Below, piece by piece: positions 9,044 through 16,453 of a stretch of DNA of 64,000 bases. Source of the stretch: an uncultured Myxococcales bacterium (GTDB lineage: Bacteria > Myxococcota_A > UBA9042 > CAIXZC01). Within the stretch, counting starts at the first letter, position 1; each line of letters opens with the position of its first letter. The stretch lies in assembly GCA_903895725.1 (NCBI GenBank), contig CAITUV010000044.1:1-64000 (forward strand), in the 5' to 3' direction. A program made the translations under genes and the position numbers. The notes under the pieces are model-generated. The model was not told where the DNA came from, made no database searches, and saw only the letters and a program-made list of their open reading frames with translations.

Positions 9044-9955
9044 TTACGGGAGAAGCTTGACCATGTCGCCGTAGGTCTCGGGGCGACGGTCACGGAAGAA
9101 CTGCCAGGCGTTTCGTACCTGCCGCACCTCGTCGAGATCCAGATCGGCGATGAGCAGCTCGTCCTTGTCCGCGCTGGCCTGGGCGATGATCTTGCCCCTG
9201 GGGTTGCAGAAGTAGCTCGAGCCGTAGAACTTGCCCGAGCGGAACGGTTCCTCGATCCCCACCCGGTTGATGGCACCGACGAAGTAGCCGTTGGCAACGG
9301 CGTGGGCCGGCTGCTCGAGCTCCCAGAGGTACTTGCTGACGCCCTCGATGGTAGCCGACGGGTTGAAGATGATGTCGGCACCGTTGAGACCCAGGAGTCG
9401 TGCTCCCTCCGGGAAATGCCGGTCGTAGCAGATGTACACGCCGACCTTGCCGTAGTCGGTCTCGAACACCGGATAGCCGAGGTTACCGGGCTTGAAGTAG
9501 AACTTCTCGGTGAATGCCGGCGGGATCTCCGGGATGTGGTTCTTGCGGTACTTGCCGAGGATCTTGCCGTCCCCATCGATCACCACGGCGGTGTTGTAGT
9601 ACACGCCGGTCATGGCCTCTTCGTAGATCGGGACGATGAGGACCATGCCGTGCTTGCGGGCCAATTCCTGCATCAGAGTCGTGATGTGCCCGCCGGGGAT
9701 CGGCTCGGCCAGCCAGTACCAACGGTGGTGGACCTCGGCGCAGAAGTACGGGCCGGAGAAGATCTCCTGCATGCACAGCATCTTGACGCCCTGCTTGGCT
9801 GCCTTGGCGATCATCTTGACGTGCTTGTCCACCATGGCATCGCGGATCTTGAGCACCTCGGCCTTCTGCTTGGCCGGCGTGAGCTTGTCGGGTTCCTTGG
9901 ACGGCGGGATCACGTTGGTGGCCTGGATCAACGCGCAACGAACGACTTTCGACAT
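9044..9955 (-). CDS. Beta-ureidopropionase / N-carbamoyl amidohydrolase (nitrilase superfamily)
   Basis: Hydrolyses N-carbamoyl-beta-alanine to beta-alanine, CO2 and ammonia, the third step of reductive pyrimidine breakdown. The nitrilase triad is clear: Glu in MLCMQEIFSG, Lys in GKYRKNHIPE, Cys in VGVYICYDRHFPE. The 303-residue length fits the family. It is the first gene of the operon; AGGAGGG lies before ATG 9955 and a promoter about 60 bases further up. Related N-carbamoylputrescine amidases cannot be excluded on sequence alone, but the neighbours decide for the pyrimidine pathway. Confidence 0.92.
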   Translation of the reverse strand: MSKVVRCALIQATNVIPPSKEPDKLTPAKQKAEVLKIRDAMVDKHVKMIAKAAKQGVKMLCMQEIFSGPYFCAEVHHRWYWLAEPIPGGHITTLMQELARKHGMVLIVPIYEEAMTGVYYNTAVVIDGDGKILGKYRKNHIPEIPPAFTEKFYFKPGNLGYPVFETDYGKVGVYICYDRHFPEGARLLGLNGADIIFNPSATIEGVSKYLWELEQPAHAVANGYFVGAINRVGIEEPFRSGKFYGSSYFCNPRGKIIAQASADKDELLIADLDLDEVRQVRNAWQFFRDRRPETYGDMVKLLP

Positions 9956-10013
9956 CGGACCCTCCTGAGATCGGTTTGGTCAATCCCGGCCCGGTTTCGG
10001 CCAGGGAGAAAAT

Positions 10014-10043
10014 AGTATGTCCCGATGAATCAGGGAGAGTCAA
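10014..10043 (-). promoter_or_regulatory. Sigma-70-type promoter of the pyrimidine operon
   Basis: On the minus strand TTGACT (10043-10038) and CATACT (10019-10014) are separated by 18 bases, about 60 bases ahead of ATG 9955. The match is 5/6 and 4/6 to consensus. No regulator-binding site was recognised. Confidence 0.55.
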
Positions 10044-10079
10044 GAATTACCGTGCGCGCGCCCGGAGGAGCGAATGAGG

Positions 10080-10109
10080 CGGGGCCCAAGCCCCGTCGCA
10101 GTGAGCGAC
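10080..10109. terminator. Two adjacent hairpins downstream of the Cys-rich lipoprotein gene
   Basis: CGGGGC-CCAA-GCCCCG (10080-10095) is followed at once by GTCGC-AGTGA-GCGAC (10095-10109). They lie between the stop of the lipoprotein gene and the promoter of the pyrimidine operon, where a terminator is expected. No T-run follows. Confidence 0.4.
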
Positions 10110-10150
10110 GATCAAAGCAACGCTGCTGCAGGGAAGCTATCGCACTACGG

Positions 10151-11854
10151 CTAGAAGGGGAGACCTCCGCCGCCGAGCAGATCCATGAGGGACGACGGGT
10201 TCAGGCAGATGCCGCCGCCACCGGCAAGCCCGCCGAGCATGTCCCCCAGCATGGGGATTGCGGCCGGGTCGATGCAGATGGCATCGCCGAAGCAGCCGCC
10301 CGCCGGGCAGCCACCCATGAACAGGCACAGCAGCGCATCCGCACCGGCCGGCTCGGAGCAGGTGCACACGCCGAACGCAGAGCCTTCAGGCATCCCGGGC
10401 ATGCCGGGGATTCCGCCCATGCCGCCCATGAGCATGTCCATGAGGCCGAGGCACTCGGAGGCCGCTCCGGTGTTGCACATGGATTCCACTCCGTCGCACC
10501 AGCCCTTGACGTCGTAGCAGCAACCGCTGGCCGTGTCGCACGCCAGGGTCTTGTCTCCCATGGCCGAGATGCACTGGCTGTCGTTGGTGCACGAGCCGCA
10601 ACCACTTCCTCCCTTGCAGGCAAACAGCGAGAGGTCGCACTCGTTTCCGCCGCAGTAGGTGTTGTCGGTGCACTGGACGCAGGACCAGACGCCGTTGATC
10701 TGCGTGCAGGCCGGGTACGGATCCACGCAGTAGGAGCACTCGTCCGGCTGCTCCGAGGTCACGCACTTGTGCTGCCCCTGGTCGCAGATGTAGTTCTCCC
10801 CCTTGGCCGAGCAGTGAGTGGTGTTGAGGCACTCGACGCAGGTACCGTTGAAGTCGTACGGGGTCGGGGGCTGGCAGTTGTTGGACTGGCAGGTCTTCTC
10901 CGCAGTGCAGTGCTTGTTGGCCCCGCAGTGGGCATCGCTGAGGCACTCAACGCACTTCCCGTTGTACGCATGGGGCGTCTCGGGCGGGCAGGCGTTGGCG
11001 CAGGTGTCACCGTAGCAACAGGTGGCGCTGCCCGACACGCACAGCTTCACCTTGAGGGTGTTGACCTCCTGGCACGTGCCGTTCTTGGGGCAGACGCCAT
11101 CGGGGCACACCGGAGCGCAGTACTTCCCGTCCTGGTAGCACTTGTACCCCTCCTGGCAATCCCAGTCCTGGGCACAGGCACCACATTGCGGCTTGCCATC
11201 AACGCAGGCCCCGGTCTCCTGGTTGCAGACCTGGCCGGCCGGGCAGCCGGTCTTGAGGCAGTCGGCATCGCAATTGAACGCCATGGGGATGCACTGCTGC
11301 CCCTCGTTGCTCAGGGCATAGCACATCCAGCCGGTGGGACAATCCGCATTCGAGTTGCAGTTACCGAAGCAGAAGGTGCCGCCGCCGAGCGGGTAGCACT
11401 TGAGCTTCCCGCAGTCAGCATCCGAGGAGCAGGACGTGCAGGTGCTGCCGACCGGCGTGACCGGAACGTCGTCTTCGATCTCCTGCGGTGTCACGACATC
11501 CTGATCCTCGACCTCGGTGTTCGTGGCGTCCGCCGGCGCTTCCTTCGGGATGCACTGCTTGTACTTGTCGCAGGTGAACCCGTCCTCGCAGTCCTCGTCC
11601 GACTTGCACTTGATCGGAGAGCAGAACTTCTTGCCGCTCTGGGTCGGGTCGACCCCGGCCGGTGCACAGAACGGATCGTCGCCGGGGCAATCGGCGTGCG
11701 TGACGCATTCGACCTGCGCACACTTCTCCGAGACGCAGGTGAAGCCCTGGTTGCACTCGTCCGCCGTCTGGCACTTCCCGGTCTCGCTCGAGCCGGAACA
11801 GGATGCCAGGATCCCCACCACGACCATCAGACCGAAAAGCGGTGCCAACCTCAT
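10151..11854 (-). CDS. Cys-rich secreted lipoprotein
   Basis: Begins with a lipoprotein signal peptide ending in the lipobox LASC (Cys about residue 19), followed by more than 500 residues with very many Cys pairs of the form CxxxxxC...C. The segments resemble the extracellular Cys-rich modules seen in Myxococcota-type lipoproteins (patterns like C..D..C.....C....CV.C). The last ~100 residues turn Gly/Met/Pro-rich (MLMGGMGGIPGMPG and a final GGGGLPF tail). ATG 11854 is chosen for the lipobox and AGGAGGG upstream. No enzyme motif is visible. A surface or outer-membrane structural or adhesive role is likely but unproven. It is probably monocistronic. Confidence 0.8.
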   Translation of the reverse strand: MRLAPLFGLMVVVGILASCSGSSETGKCQTADECNQGFTCVSEKCAQVECVTHADCPGDDPFCAPAGVDPTQSGKKFCSPIKCKSDEDCEDGFTCDKYKQCIPKEAPADATNTEVEDQDVVTPQEIEDDVPVTPVGSTCTSCSSDADCGKLKCYPLGGGTFCFGNCNSNADCPTGWMCYALSNEGQQCIPMAFNCDADCLKTGCPAGQVCNQETGACVDGKPQCGACAQDWDCQEGYKCYQDGKYCAPVCPDGVCPKNGTCQEVNTLKVKLCVSGSATCCYGDTCANACPPETPHAYNGKCVECLSDAHCGANKHCTAEKTCQSNNCQPPTPYDFNGTCVECLNTTHCSAKGENYICDQGQHKCVTSEQPDECSYCVDPYPACTQINGVWSCVQCTDNTYCGGNECDLSLFACKGGSGCGSCTNDSQCISAMGDKTLACDTASGCCYDVKGWCDGVESMCNTGAASECLGLMDMLMGGMGGIPGMPGMPEGSAFGVCTCSEPAGADALLCLFMGGCPAGGCFGDAICIDPAAIPMLGDMLGGLAGGGGICLNPSSLMDLLGGGGLPF

Positions 11855-11941
11855 AGAGTACCCTCCTGGAGAATTCGACCACCAAAGGATCAACCGGGGC
11901 AATTGTACCCAGCGGTCGGTTCAGTTCAAGAGGTTTGTTAA

Positions 11942-11983
11942 GGGGGGGGGAGATGCCCCCACCTACCCTCCCCCAGGGGGAGG
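11942..11983. other. G9 tract and GC-rich palindrome in an intergenic gap
   Basis: Nine consecutive G (11942-11950) are followed by a perfect CCTCCCCC-A-GGGGGAGG palindrome (11967-11983). It lies downstream of the small secreted protein gene (minus strand) and about 120 bases upstream of the Cys-rich lipoprotein start. It could act as a terminator or be one copy of a dispersed repeat; only one copy is visible here. Confidence 0.45.
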
Positions 11984-12043
11984 TCGCAGTGAGGGGGGCC
12001 CATTCAGATGGTTGGAGGGCAGATGTGTCGTCGGTGCTGTGGG

Positions 12044-12754
12044 CTACTCGCCCAGGAGCTTGGCCAGGTTGGAGAGGACGCCTTCGACGGCCTTGACCTG
12101 CTTCTCGAGCTCGGTCGGGATCTTCGTGAGCTTCTCGATCCCCTTGTTGCACTGGTCGACGAGCTTCTTGTAGTCCGCTGCCTTGAGCGGGTCCTTGGCA
12201 GCCTGCGTGCCCAGATCGCCGACGGCCTTGGCCGTGTCGGCATTGAGCTTGCCGGCCCGGGTGATGATCTCGGCATCGGCCTTCGGGACCGGCTTGAGAT
12301 TGGCGGCGATGGTCTTGAGTTGCTCGATCTCCGGGGGCTGGAGCTTGCCCTTGAGATCGGCCGCCTTGACGGGGTCGTCCATGAAGGCGTCGACGGCCTT
12401 CTTGCGCTCGTCCATCTCCTTGAGATACTTCTCCGAAAGCTCGAAGGCTGCGGTCCGTGCGGCCTCGTCCTTGGCCTCCTTGATCATCTTGCGGATCTCG
12501 CCCCAGGGCTTCTCCAGCACGGGGAACTCGCCCGAGGCGTAGGTCTTGATGATGTCCTGCATGGTCTCGGTGGCGGTCCACACCTTCTCGGTGGCGTCCT
12601 CATACTCGGCCACGACCTTGTCGATCTCGCCGAGGAGCTTCTTGACGGGCCCCGTGTCGAACTTGGGGACCTTGAGCCCGAACTGAGCTTGGGCGAGCTG
12701 CGGCACGAGGCACAGAAGCAGGGCGACTACGGCGGACTGGATCATCAAACGCAT
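12044..12754 (-). CDS. Secreted helical protein of unknown function
   Basis: About 236 residues from ATG 12754. A classical signal peptide (MRLMIQSAVVALLLCLVPQ, then LAQAQ with an AQA cleavage site) is followed by a Lys/Glu/Ala-rich, almost wholly helical body with heptad-like spacing and one Cys. It is likely periplasmic. No family was recognised. The start at 12754 follows a GGAGGAA-like site; an earlier ATG at 12787 would add a non-signal leader. Confidence 0.7.
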   Translation of the reverse strand: MRLMIQSAVVALLLCLVPQLAQAQFGLKVPKFDTGPVKKLLGEIDKVVAEYEDATEKVWTATETMQDIIKTYASGEFPVLEKPWGEIRKMIKEAKDEAARTAAFELSEKYLKEMDERKKAVDAFMDDPVKAADLKGKLQPPEIEQLKTIAANLKPVPKADAEIITRAGKLNADTAKAVGDLGTQAAKDPLKAADYKKLVDQCNKGIEKLTKIPTELEKQVKAVEGVLSNLAKLLGE

Positions 12755-12864
12755 CGTCTTTCCTCCGGTTGTAGGTTTCCAGCACAACGTAGAGTCAACT
12801 ATGCCCCCCGGGTCCCAGGGTCGTCAAGGAGGATCTTTCGAGAAGGTCCCGGCTGGGGGGCCGG

Positions 12865-14508
12865 CTACTTCTTCTTCCCCGGGAAGGCCCACCAGGCCAG
12901 GAGCTCGACGATGCGGTCCTGGACCCGCTGCATCCGGTAGGAAGTGGCGTTGGGGCCGTTCATCAGGATGGCGAACACGATGGAGCGGCCCGGTCCCCGC
13001 TCGATGTAGCCGGCCAGGGCAGAAATCCCGTCCAGCGTGCCGGTCTTGCCTCGGACCACGGCATTGACCCGGCCCATTCGGTCGCGCAGCGTCCCGCTCT
13101 TGCGCCCCTGAGCAAGGGCGTGGACGAACGGGCCGGCCACGGGAGGCCGGTTGGCGGCCTCGAGGAGAAGCCGGACCACGTGCGACGCGGAAAAGCGGTT
13201 CGCATCGAAAAGGCCCGAGCCGTTCTCGTAGCGGATGCAGGAAGCGGGCAGATGGAACCGCTCCAGCGTGCGGCGCAGCACCTTGAGGCCGCACTGGAAG
13301 GTGAGAGGTCTGCAACGCCCGGAGCCGGCCAGCTTGACGAGCTGCTCGGCCACGAAGTTCTTGCTCCAGACCTGCATGCGGCGGATGTCGGCAGAAAGGG
13401 AATCGGAGAGCAGGGACGCCACCTTCCGGACCGCCGTGGGGCACTTCGACGCGACCGGCAGGTCCCCCTTGACCTTGACGCCGGCGGCAATCAGGGTGTC
13501 GCGGAAGCAGCGGGCAGCAAAAACATCGGGTTCCGGCAGCGCCCGCCGGACGATCACGGGGTTCTTGATCCCCAGCTTGACCTCCCCCTCCAGCCGGATC
13601 ACGACGTTGTCGGGTCCCTTGTCCACCGAGGCCAGCAGCTCCTTGTCCTTGGAGGGGGTCTCAACGGTGACGAGCCGGTTGTCGACGAGCAGCCCGGTGC
13701 AGGCGGGAATGGTCTCGACGCGCACGGCCGCACCGACATGGTCCCCCGGTCGGAGCACGAGCGTGACGGCACCGTCCTCGATGCCGACAGCCCCGACGTG
13801 AGGACGCCAGTGGGCATCGCTGTCCTTCTCCTCGTAGTGGGGGGCCAGGGTCTGCCGGTCGAACAGCGCTACGTCGAAGCTCAGTGAGGAGGCACAGGTG
13901 ATTCCGGACTTGCGGACCTGGCGGGCCAGGGCCCGGAGGTCGTCCAGGGTCAGCCCGGGGTCCCCGCCGCCCACGAGGTATAGCGGGGCACACTCCCCAT
14001 CACCGGCCATGACCCGGGTCTCCACCGTGTAATCCGGGCCGAGGTGCGCCAGGGCCGCCGCAGCCGTAAACAGCTTCGTGACAGAGGCTGGATTGAGCGG
14101 CTCATCCGCATTCTGACGGAAGAGGACGATCCCCTCCGGGTAGGCCACGGCCAGCACTGCAATCCGGGTCTGCGCGAGCTCCTTGTGGGCCAGCGCCTCG
14201 GCAATCCGGCCAGCGGGCTGTGCGGGCACTTCCCCGGTGAACGGCTCGGCGCAGGGCAGGCGCCGAGGCGTCGGAGAATCGGAGTCGGAAGAACCTTGGG
14301 CGTTCTCATCCGGACTCGGCTGCTCGGGGTCGTCGGCAGGCTCGTCGGCAGGCTCGTCGGCAGGTTCATCGGTGGATCCATCAGTGGCCCCGTCGGCCTT
14401 GCCCACCGGCTCCTCTCCGATCGGAAGGGGGGGAAGCTCTCCGGGCTGCTGGGCCAGGGAGGTTCCGCCAGACAGGAGCCAGAATAGCCCGGCAATGCCG
14501 ACCAGCAA
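12865..14508 (-). CDS. dacB: D-alanyl-D-alanine carboxypeptidase/endopeptidase (PBP4, DacB family)
   Basis: Serine peptidase family S13 protein that trims peptidoglycan cross-links in the periplasm. The SxxK motif is in NPASVTKLF, an ENGSGLF segment stands where SxN is expected, and the KTG box is RGKTGTLDG. A hydrophobic signal segment ends at SLAQQ. A Ser/Pro/Asp/Glu-rich linker with EPAD repeats precedes the catalytic domain. The start is unsettled: the only in-frame start after the previous gene's stop is TTG 14508. ATG codons at 14637 and 14646 lie inside the preceding TPR gene. It is the last gene of the phosphatase-kinase operon, which suggests control of wall remodelling by that pair. 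Confidence 0.88.
   Translation of the reverse strand: MLVGIAGLFWLLSGGTSLAQQPGELPPLPIGEEPVGKADGATDGSTDEPADEPADEPADDPEQPSPDENAQGSSDSDSPTPRRLPCAEPFTGEVPAQPAGRIAEALAHKELAQTRIAVLAVAYPEGIVLFRQNADEPLNPASVTKLFTAAAALAHLGPDYTVETRVMAGDGECAPLYLVGGGDPGLTLDDLRALARQVRKSGITCASSLSFDVALFDRQTLAPHYEEKDSDAHWRPHVGAVGIEDGAVTLVLRPGDHVGAAVRVETIPACTGLLVDNRLVTVETPSKDKELLASVDKGPDNVVIRLEGEVKLGIKNPVIVRRALPEPDVFAARCFRDTLIAAGVKVKGDLPVASKCPTAVRKVASLLSDSLSADIRRMQVWSKNFVAEQLVKLAGSGRCRPLTFQCGLKVLRRTLERFHLPASCIRYENGSGLFDANRFSASHVVRLLLEAANRPPVAGPFVHALAQGRKSGTLRDRMGRVNAVVRGKTGTLDGISALAGYIERGPGRSIVFAILMNGPNATSYRMQRVQDRIVELLAWWAFPGKKK
14329..14364. repeat. 12-bp tandem repeat encoding EPAD units
   Basis: Three copies of a 12-bp unit (TCGTCGGCAGG core) within dacB code for Glu-Pro-Ala-Asp repeats in its acidic linker. 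Because 12 is a multiple of three, copy-number changes alter linker length without breaking the frame. Confidence 0.8.
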
Positions 14509-14575
14509 GGGCCGAGTGCTCAGCGAGCACGGCCGCTCCGTCGGCCTGTCCGCATGCGCTTCCCCCGCCCGGCTT

Positions 14576-16450
14576 CTACTTGCCCCGGCTGGATTGAATG
14601 TATCGATCGATGCGGTCCAGCGAGTCTTCCCGAGCATCCCGTGCATCCCCCTCGAGCCCGGTCAGGGCCTGCTCCCTGACCTTGCGAGCCTCGTCGGCCC
14701 GGCCGTGCAGACCGTACAGCAGGTAGAGATGGTTCGTCAATTCCTCGTCCCCGGGGCGGGATTCCAGGGCAAGCACGAGCGACCTCTCGGCCAGTTCGGG
14801 ATAGCCGTTCTCCCCCAGCCAGCCGGTGACGCCATGGACGCCACGGGGCCCCGACTGAGCCAGTTGCTTCACCGTGTCGGCAGCAGGAGCGATCCCTTTG
14901 CCGCCTTTGGCTTCGAGGACCAGCCGTGCGATGGAGGCCGCTACCAGGGCAGGCCGCGTGCCGGCCGACGGCTCCCCTCGGAGAAGGGAATCGGCCTCAC
15001 GGTCCACGTCCCCGAAGCGTCCGCCTGCCAGCAGGGCGTCGAACCTGAGTCCGTGGGCCGCCCGCTCCCCGGAGTGCTCCTTGACGAGACGTGCAGAGAA
15101 AGCAACGGCCTCCTCCTGGAGCCCCTGTTCGAGCTGTCGCCGGACGAGACGCTCACCGACCCGGAGATCCCGGGTCGATTCATATCCGGCGGCCAGCCGG
15201 GGGATGGATTCTGCTCCCTTGTTCTGCTGCGACAGCAGGTCGTCGAGCATCAGGAAATGGTCCGGTCTCGGGCGGTGAGTGATGGCCTTCTCGATGGCAG
15301 CCAGGGCCCCGGCCGTGTCTCCGGTGCGCAGCTTCCACGATGCCACGGTATCCAGCACCCCCTCGAGCTCGGGATGATCGGCAGCCAGGGGCTCCAGCAC
15401 GGCTCCCGCCTTGTCCGGCTGGTCAAGCACGAGCAGCGTGCGGGCCTTGCCGAGCAGGACACGGGGCTCGTCGGCTCCTGCCCGTTCGTAGACGGCAAGG
15501 GCTTCCGAGGCCTGCCCCAGCTCGAGGAGGGTATCGGCCAGCAGGAGGTTCCCGTCGGTCGGGGCCCCGGCAGCCAGTGCCTGGCGCATGTCCTCGACTG
15601 CGAATTCCTTGACGCCGAGCCGGGCCTTCGTGACTCCGAGGCGGAACAGGAATGTGGGGTCGTCCCAGAGATTCCTCGCCTGCCGGAAGAGGGCGTACAC
15701 GGATGCCTGCGTCGTCGCGGCCTCGGCCGCTCCGGCGAGGTAGATCGCCGCAAACTGCGTCAGCGTGACGGGTTGCCACTCAGTGGCCTCGGGGGAATCG
15801 ATTCCGGGAGCGGCAACGACGGGCGACGACGCATCGCCGAGGCAGATTCCTGCGGCCCGGTCCCATGCCGGGGACTTAGCCGAGGACGACTTCAGAGTAC
15901 AGGGGACGGCCGGCAGGTCGGCTGCCATGGCGAGGGCCAGCATGCAGGCAGCGGCCTCCACTCGGGTAACGGCCCCCCGGTCGAGGCGGGCCACCTCCGC
16001 TCCCGTCCGGAACTCCCCGGGCAGCTCATCCGGGGCCACCAGGCGAACAGAGCTTCTGCGGTGGCAGGCGGCAGAGAGCGCCTCCGCCGCTTGAGCGGGG
16101 GCCAGGGAAACGAGCGGAGCGACGAGGTCGTCGAGAGAGGCCGGATCGCCCCAGGGAACGGGCAGGCCAGCCTGAGTCAGGGTGCTGACGACGGAATCGG
16201 CCTCGTCGGAGCTCTTGAGGAGTGGAACGAGAAACCAGGCGGAGACGGCCAGGCCGGCGGTCACGATCACGCAGGCCAGGACCAGAAGCGACCGCCGCCC
16301 GGGCCGCCAGGCTTCCCTGCTCAGGGACGGGACGGCCGCAGGCACGATACCGGTCAGGCGCAGGCAGTGGGGACACCTCGGGGCGTCGCTCCCCTGGGCG
16401 GGAAACTCGACATTGCAGAGGGTGCAGACGTAGCGCTTCGGATCGCTCAA
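14576..16450 (-). CDS. Membrane-anchored TPR protein with N-terminal zinc ribbon
   Basis: 624 residues. A zinc ribbon (CTLCNVEF...CPHCLRL) occupies residues ~9-32, then one transmembrane segment (SLLVLACVIVTAGLAVSAWF) and a long extracytoplasmic part rich in TPR-like helices, such as LLLADTLLELGQASEALAVYERAGA. It starts four bases after the kinase gene and is followed by dacB, so it is surely co-transcribed with both. It may be a scaffold or kinase target joining cytoplasmic signalling to wall enzymes. That role is inference; the domain order is seen. Confidence 0.82.
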   Translation of the reverse strand: MSDPKRYVCTLCNVEFPAQGSDAPRCPHCLRLTGIVPAAVPSLSREAWRPGRRSLLVLACVIVTAGLAVSAWFLVPLLKSSDEADSVVSTLTQAGLPVPWGDPASLDDLVAPLVSLAPAQAAEALSAACHRRSSVRLVAPDELPGEFRTGAEVARLDRGAVTRVEAAACMLALAMAADLPAVPCTLKSSSAKSPAWDRAAGICLGDASSPVVAAPGIDSPEATEWQPVTLTQFAAIYLAGAAEAATTQASVYALFRQARNLWDDPTFLFRLGVTKARLGVKEFAVEDMRQALAAGAPTDGNLLLADTLLELGQASEALAVYERAGADEPRVLLGKARTLLVLDQPDKAGAVLEPLAADHPELEGVLDTVASWKLRTGDTAGALAAIEKAITHRPRPDHFLMLDDLLSQQNKGAESIPRLAAGYESTRDLRVGERLVRRQLEQGLQEEAVAFSARLVKEHSGERAAHGLRFDALLAGGRFGDVDREADSLLRGEPSAGTRPALVAASIARLVLEAKGGKGIAPAADTVKQLAQSGPRGVHGVTGWLGENGYPELAERSLVLALESRPGDEELTNHLYLLYGLHGRADEARKVREQALTGLEGDARDAREDSLDRIDRYIQSSRGK

Positions 16451-16453
16451 GAC

